Shown here piece by piece: positions 59,485 through 64,000 of a stretch of 64,000 nucleotides of DNA (positions are counted from its first letter, which is position 1; each line of letters opens with the position of its first letter). The translations under genes and the position numbers were made by a program. This stretch comes from a bacterium (lineage in GTDB: Bacteria; Electryoneota; Electryoneia; Electryoneales; Electryoneaceae): contig JAHLLB010000004.1 in assembly GCA_020444425.1 (NCBI GenBank), positions 62,001 to 126,000 of the forward strand, given 5' to 3'. The notes beneath the pieces are model-generated. The model was not told the DNA's origin and searched no databases. It saw nothing but the letters and a program-made list of their open reading frames with translations.

Positions 59485-61849
59485 GGCGAAGTGTCTCCGA
59501 AGGTTTGCTCGATGCTGCGCGCCACGCAGTGACCGTCATCGTGCCCGCCGCAAGCAGCGTGGCAAACAGGGTCGCGAGCGCGAAGGCGGCGAGGTTCATG
59601 TTCATGCGATAGGGGAATTCCTGCAGGTACAAGCTGCCCAGCCACCACGCGACCGGCCACGCGATCAGGTTCGCGAGCAGCACGGGACGCAGATAGTCCT
59701 TGCCAACCAGGCTCAGGATATGCCGCACCTCCGCGCCCAGCACCTTGCGGATGCCGATCTCACGGGTACGCAACACCACTGCGTAACTGATCAAGCCAAA
59801 CAGGCCGAGGCTGGCGATCATCACACCGATCAACGCGAAAATGCCGGCGAGTGTGATGATCCGCTCCTGGGCGGAGTAGAGGGCGCGGAAACGCTCGTCC
59901 ACGAACTGGAAGTTGAACGTGCCGGACGCATCAAACTCCGACCAGATCGCCCGCATCTGCTCAAGCGTTGCCGAAACATCACCCGGTGCCAGCTTCACCG
60001 ACAGGTAGCGGCTGAAACGGAAGGTCGGGGACGCCGGCAAATACACAATCGGGCGGATTTCCTGCGTCAGCGGTGCGAAATGATGGTCGGCGAGAATGCC
60101 GATCACCGTCTGCTGCTCACCCGTGATGATTTCATCACCGACGCCGACACCCATGATCCGGGCGCAGGTTTCGTTGAGCACCACCACCGGCTGATTCGTA
60201 TCAATCTGCTCCGCCGTGAACGGACCGCCGTCCACAAACGGCATCTCGTACAGATCGAAATACCCAGCGCCCGCCGCCGCCATCATGATGCGGAACGGGA
60301 CATCTTCCTCATAGCCTACCGGACGGGCGAACGTGTTCGCGCCGATGTAATCGCCCGGCACACCGCTACCGTTCGCCACCGCCTGCACACCCGGCAGCTT
60401 TTCCATCTCCGCTTTCGCCGTGAGCAGGCTCTGACCCGCAGCTTCCGGATCATCCGCTCCGCGCAGCGAATACTCAATCGCGACCACGCTCGACGTGTCG
60501 AGGTTCAGGTTCGCGTTCTTCATGTAGTGGATCTGCTGCCAGACAATCGCGGTCAACGACAGCAGCGCAATCGCCAGTACGAACTGTAACCCAAGCAGGC
60601 TGTTGCGCAGCAGCGAGGCACCACGTCCGCGTGTTGACTTGCCCTTCAAGGTCTGCGTCGGCCGGAAGGACGACAGCACGAACGCCGGATACATCCCAGC
60701 CAGCAGGCTTACACCCGCCGCGAAGGCCAGCAACCAGCCGGCCACACGCCAGTCCGTCGTCAACGGAAAGCGCAGGTCAATGTTGAAGTAGCTGTTCATC
60801 CACGGGCGCACGATCTCGATCATCCCGATCGCCAGCACCAGTGCCAGCAACGTGATGAAGAACGATTCGAAGAGGAATTGACGGATCAACCGCATCCGTC
60901 CCGCCCCCATCACCTTGCGCATGCCGATTTCACCGGCACGGCGGAACGAACTGGCGGTCGAAAGATTCGTGAAGTTGACCACCGCGATGATGAGAATGAT
61001 GATCGCAATCACCAGCAACGACAGCGAGATGGTGCGTGTGCCCGCCAGCTGTTCGTGCAGGTCCTGCAACGCGATGAGGCGGAAGTACATGTTCCCGCGC
61101 GCGTTCGGACCGTCGGTACCGAACTGGAACTCGATGTACTCTTCCAGTGTCTGCTCAAATGCCGCGGGGTCCATGCCCGCAGGCAAGCGCAGCCAGGTTT
61201 CGAGGAACGAGCTGTTCCACAGGTTCGCCACCTCCGGATCGCTCATGTCATACACCGATCCGAACGGGACAATCAGCTGCGGATTGTAGCTGCTGTTGCG
61301 CGGGAAGGGTGCGAGCACACCGGCGACAACATACTCGCGGTCGTTGTACATCAGCTTCTCACCGGCGGGCGTTGTCGTGCCAAACAACTCGAGTGCCGTT
61401 TCTTGCGACACGATCACCTGGTCGTGATCCTGCAACACCGACTTGCCGTCCCGGCCCCCCGACAGACGGAAATCGAACATCTCGAAGAATTCCGGATCGG
61501 TGGTCAACACCGTCCGTTGAAACCCCTGATCGCCGACAAAAACCGGCTCGTCCCTGTCCACAACCCGCACCGCCGATTCGATCTCCGGGTAGCGGTCGAG
61601 CAGAGCGTCCCGCACCGGAATCCACGTGTCGTACAGCTCCTGGACACCGGTTGGGAGGTGACGCTCCTTCATGATCAGGTACGTGCGGTCCGAGTGCTGA
61701 TGGAACCGGTCATACGTCAGCTCATTGACGGCGTAAAGGTAAATCAGCACACACGACGCCAACCCGACCGCGAGGCCGAGGACGTTGATCAGGCTGAAGG
61801 TCTTGTGACGCGTCAACGCGCGCCAGAAACTCTTGATTGCGAGGGGCAT
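59477..61849 (-). CDS. MacB/FtsX-type ABC transporter permease A
   Basis: 790 aa; ATG 61849 with AAAGGA nine bases upstream. Opening MPLAIKSFWRALTRHKTFSL, first helix INVLGLAVGLASCVLIYLYA, first coupling segment FRRAGEIGMRKVMGAGRMR, second VLRTREIGIRKVLGAEVRH, giving the double-FtsX layout of its paralogues. The stop lies inside the following ATPase gene. Upstream, a 390-base gap full of repeats separates it from the first ATPase gene, so it may start a separate transcript. Confidence 0.9.
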   Translation of the reverse strand: MPLAIKSFWRALTRHKTFSLINVLGLAVGLASCVLIYLYAVNELTYDRFHQHSDRTYLIMKERHLPTGVQELYDTWIPVRDALLDRYPEIESAVRVVDRDEPVFVGDQGFQRTVLTTDPEFFEMFDFRLSGGRDGKSVLQDHDQVIVSQETALELFGTTTPAGEKLMYNDREYVVAGVLAPFPRNSSYNPQLIVPFGSVYDMSDPEVANLWNSSFLETWLRLPAGMDPAAFEQTLEEYIEFQFGTDGPNARGNMYFRLIALQDLHEQLAGTRTISLSLLVIAIIILIIAVVNFTNLSTASSFRRAGEIGMRKVMGAGRMRLIRQFLFESFFITLLALVLAIGMIEIVRPWMNSYFNIDLRFPLTTDWRVAGWLLAFAAGVSLLAGMYPAFVLSSFRPTQTLKGKSTRGRGASLLRNSLLGLQFVLAIALLSLTAIVWQQIHYMKNANLNLDTSSVVAIEYSLRGADDPEAAGQSLLTAKAEMEKLPGVQAVANGSGVPGDYIGANTFARPVGYEEDVPFRIMMAAAGAGYFDLYEMPFVDGGPFTAEQIDTNQPVVVLNETCARIMGVGVGDEIITGEQQTVIGILADHHFAPLTQEIRPIVYLPASPTFRFSRYLSVKLAPGDVSATLEQMRAIWSEFDASGTFNFQFVDERFRALYSAQERIITLAGIFALIGVMIASLGLFGLISYAVVLRTREIGIRKVLGAEVRHILSLVGKDYLRPVLLANLIAWPVAWWLGSLYLQEFPYRMNMNLAAFALATLFATLLAAGTMTVTAWRAASSKPSETLRHE

Positions 61850-61926
61850 GGAGTCGTCCTTTCATGGGCGGCTCGGATCGTCGTACTCCGCTGGGATGTG
61901 TCCGTCGGGATGTGTCAGCAGACTGG

Positions 61927-61960
61927 CCACTTACCACGGACTTAAGTCCGTGGTAAGTGG
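61927..61960. repeat. Dispersed palindrome, family A (perfect, 34 nt)
   Basis: Core CCACGGACTTAAGTCCGTGG extended by CCACTTA/TAAGTGG on the two sides. Confidence 0.9.
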
Positions 61961-61995
61961 TGCAGATCGTTGACAAACCCCGGATTGCCAGGGGT

Positions 61996-62105
61996 GTCAT
62001 TCTTGGCGAAGCGAAGAAGGTCCAGCTATTCTGAAAACCAATAGTTGTAACCCATTGATCATCTGGATCTTCTTCACTTCTCTTCGTTCCGTTCAGAATG
62101 ACGCG
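61996..62105. repeat. MITE-like element E, inverted copy
   Basis: 110 bp from GTCATTC to GAATGACGC. Read on the minus strand it opens GTCATTCTGAACGGAACGAA and contains GAAGAGAAGTGAAGAAGATC and GCTGGACCTTCTTC, as in the copy at 41520. Confidence 0.8.
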
Positions 62106-62158
62106 ACAGCCGAATTTTCCTTGAATCCTGAACGTTGCCACTTTGTAAGCAGTCTGAA

Positions 62159-62182
62159 TACCACGGACTTAAGTCCGTGGTA
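62159..62182. repeat. Dispersed palindrome, family A (perfect, 24 nt)
   Basis: TA-CCACGGACTT/AAGTCCGTGG-TA, second copy in the same gap. Confidence 0.9.
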
Positions 62183-62201
62183 AGTGGTGGCTTGGTTTTT
62201 A

Positions 62202-62243
62202 CTGACCACTGAGCACTGTGTACGGACAACTGACCACAGTCCT
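62202..62243. repeat. Heptamer array, 6 units (minus sense CAGTNNY)
   Basis: ctgacca, ctgagca, ctgtgta, cggacaa, ctgacca, cagtcct, running into the ATPase stop codon (62242-62244). On the minus strand it reads CAGTGCT, CAGTGGT, as in the arrays at 3308 and 24591. Confidence 0.8.
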
Positions 62244-63000
62244 ACAGCAATGGCCGGTCCGCGATGTTCTCTGTCACCACCTGGCCGTCGAACAGGTGAA
62301 TTACGCGCTGGGCGTATTCAGCGTAGGCCGGGGAGTGCGTCACCATCACGATCGTCGTGCCTTCGTTGTGCAGCTGCTGCAGCAGGCCCATGACTTCGTC
62401 ACCGTGCGCGGAGTCGAGGTTACCGGTCGGCTCATCCGCGAGGATGATCTTCGGACGGGCAACCACCGCACGCGCCACCGCGACACGCTGCTGCTGACCG
62501 CCGGACAACTGCTGCGGGAAGTGCTTCTGGCGATGCATGATCTGCATCTTCTCCAGCGCCTCCGTCACCCGCGCCTTGCGGTCGGCTGCGCTGACACCGA
62601 GATACAGCAGCGGCAGTTCGACGTTCTCGAACACCGTCAGCTCATCGATCAGGTTGAAGCTCTGGAAGACGAAGCCGATGTTGCGCTTCCGCAGGTTGGC
62701 AAGCTGACGTTCGCCGTGACGGCTGACATCCTGATCGAGGAAATGGTATTCCCCGCCGGACGGGTTGTCGAGCAGGCCAAGCACGTTCAGCAGCGTCGAC
62801 TTGCCGCACCCGGACGGGCCCATGATCGCGACAAACTCGCCCTGGTTGATCTGGATGCTGACGCTGTTCAGTGCGGTCGTCTCAACTTCTTCGGTGGTGT
62901 ACACTTTCTTCAGGTCGCTGGTGCGCATCAGCGCGCGGGTATCAGGCAGGTCAACCTGCTCGACCGTTTCCTTAACCTCAACGTTGGTATCGACTGGCAT
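62242..63000 (-). CDS. ABC transporter ATP-binding protein (MacB/LolD type)
   Basis: 252 aa; ATG 63000 after AGAGGG. Walker [10 protein letters not shown] (61-69), Q-loop [17 protein letters not shown], signature [15 protein letters not shown], Walker [14 protein letters not shown], switch His in VTHSP. A 25-residue acidic N-terminal extension precedes the fold. Lies between the periplasmic adaptor gene and permease A; with the second ATPase it gives the cluster two energising subunits for four permeases. Confidence 0.95.
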   Translation of the reverse strand: MPVDTNVEVKETVEQVDLPDTRALMRTSDLKKVYTTEEVETTALNSVSIQINQGEFVAIMGPSGCGKSTLLNVLGLLDNPSGGEYHFLDQDVSRHGERQLANLRKRNIGFVFQSFNLIDELTVFENVELPLLYLGVSAADRKARVTEALEKMQIMHRQKHFPQQLSGGQQQRVAVARAVVARPKIILADEPTGNLDSAHGDEVMGLLQQLHNEGTTIVMVTHSPAYAEYAQRVIHLFDGQVVTENIADRPLL

Positions 63001-63020
63001 CGCTGGTCCCTCTCTATGTC

Positions 63021-63062
63021 GTTGCTTGTTACTTGTCTCTTGTCTTTCGTCTCTCGGTCCTG
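63021..63062. repeat. Heptamer array, 6 x GTYNCTT
   Basis: gttgctt, gttactt, gtctctt, gtctttc, gtctctc, ggtcctg between the adaptor stop and the ATPase start. Confidence 0.75.
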
Positions 63063-63106
63063 TTCAGAGGACCACGGTGACACGGTTTCAGATACCGGCA
63101 ACCGTT

Positions 63107-64000
63107 CTAGTTCCGTATCGTCAACCGTTCGACATCGCCGAACGTGTCGTAGCTGCTGGTAATCACCACCTCACCCGGCTCGAGCCCGCTCAACACCTCG
63201 TAGTGTTCACGGTTCTGCCGCCCAATCTGAATCGGACGCCGGACCGCTTCGCTGGTGTCCGCGTTGACGACGAACACCCACTGTCCGCCGGTGCTCTGGT
63301 AAAACCCGCCGCGTGAAACGAGCAACGCTTCGCTCGGCTGGCCGAGTTCGATGTTGAGGCGCACGGTCTGGCCACGGCGCAGTCCCTCCGGGACGCCGTC
63401 GGCAAACTGCATGTCCACCTCGAACCGTCCACCCGACACTTCCGGATACACGCGCGTGATCCGCAACTCATGCGTCCGGCCCGCGAAGTCAAAAACGCCA
63501 CGCAGTCCGCGATTGATGCGGGCGATGTAGTGTTCGTCAATGGAGCCGCGAATCTTGAAGCCGTCCAACCGGTCGATCTGGCCGATACGCTGTCCCTGGC
63601 CCATCGACTGCCCGAGCTCGGCGTTCAGCTGCGTCAACTGGCCGGCGATCGGTGCGCGAAGGGTCAGCCGGTCGAGCCGCTGCTTCACCACTTCAAGGTT
63701 CGCACGCATGCGCGAGACGCCCGCTTCCAGCTGCTCGATCTGCTGTGCACGGAAGAGCGAATCGGTACGGTGATTTTCAAGGGTCAGCTGACGGCGTTTG
63801 CTGAGGTACGTGAAGTTGTCGCGCGTATCCTGGTAATCGAACTCACTGACCAACCCCTTGGCGTACAGCGTGCTGTCGCGCTGATACTGCCGCCGGGCCT
63901 CGCCAATCTGCAGGTCGAGCTGAAGCAGCTGGCCGCGTAAATCGAGGCTGCGCTGCTCCATCGTCAGACGCGTGTTCTGCAGATTGTTGATCTGCTGGAA
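63107..64000 (-). CDS. HlyD/MacA-type periplasmic adaptor protein (N-terminus beyond window)
   Basis: The frame is open to the window end, adding at least 13 codons (reading FQQINNLQNTRLT) before the first internal Met. Visible: the second half of an alpha-helical hairpin (LDLQIGEARRQYQRDSTLYA to about LEVVKQRLDRL), the lipoyl half-motif LRAPIAGQLTQLNAELGQSM, a beta-barrel domain (RITRVYPEVSGGRFEVDMQF) and a C-terminal membrane-proximal domain. Such adaptors link MacB-type inner-membrane permeases to an outer-membrane channel. First visible gene of the ABC cluster in transcription order; an outer-membrane TolC-like gene may lie just outside. Confidence 0.92.
   Translation of the reverse strand, partial: FQQINNLQNTRLTMEQRSLDLRGQLLQLDLQIGEARRQYQRDSTLYAKGLVSEFDYQDTRDNFTYLSKRRQLTLENHRTDSLFRAQQIEQLEAGVSRMRANLEVVKQRLDRLTLRAPIAGQLTQLNAELGQSMGQGQRIGQIDRLDGFKIRGSIDEHYIARINRGLRGVFDFAGRTHELRITRVYPEVSGGRFEVDMQFADGVPEGLRRGQTVRLNIELGQPSEALLVSRGGFYQSTGGQWVFVVNADTSEAVRRPIQIGRQNREHYEVLSGLEPGEVVITSSYDTFGDVERLTIRN

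Overview
The window is one dense bacterial chromosomal segment of roughly 58-60% GC (estimated by eye) with about 36 protein genes and no rRNA or tRNA that I can find. The organism is most likely an uncultured member of the FCB group (the KSB1/Zixibacteria/Latescibacteria kind of lineage). Five secreted proteins end in the YPNPFN-type C-terminal sorting domain of type IX secretion. There are several ~800-residue MacB/FtsX-type permeases, and a sigma-54 activator has GAFTDA in place of GAFTGA. The phylum is an inference; no marker in the window settles it.

Layout. 0-7.4 kb: the end of a beta-propeller protein, prmC-prfA (translation termination), a membrane-anchored hypothetical, an outer-membrane barrel and a renalase-like flavoprotein. 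7.7-16.3 kb: a large secreted subtilase, an HD-GYP protein and a GH63-like glycosidase. 16.5-24.6 kb: two adjacent LVIVD-repeat propellers and a secreted lipase. 25-34 kb: housekeeping genes pepT-like, mtaB and rpsA (overlapping ends) and plsC-cmk, split by a secreted FG-GAP protein on the other strand. 34-37 kb: a pair of secreted propeller paralogues. 37-41.3 kb: Fe-S assembly genes (NifU-like, NifU-DUF59 fusion, cysteine desulfurase) around a lipoprotein. 42.8-45 kb: a short operon of a cytochrome-porin fusion, a YceI protein and a monohaem cytochrome lipoprotein, which looks like an outer-envelope electron-transfer module. 47-64 kb: an NtrY/NtrC-like two-component pair, separated by a REP-associated transposase (RAYT), followed upstream by a large MacB-type ABC cluster (four permeases, two ATPases, one periplasmic adaptor cut by the window end).

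The most unusual signal is between the genes. Many intergenic gaps hold degenerate arrays with a strict 7-bp period, several beginning at the stop codon of a gene, and the heptamer consensus drifts along an array without losing phase. Next to them sit several families of short dispersed hairpins whose stems change in a compensatory way between copies, and a 110-137 bp element with GTCATTC/GAATGAC ends present four times. The same modules recur in different combinations, so the gaps look like assembled mosaics. One hairpin family shares its GGGGACA foot with the 220-bp repeats that flank the RAYT gene, which suggests the RAYT as its source.
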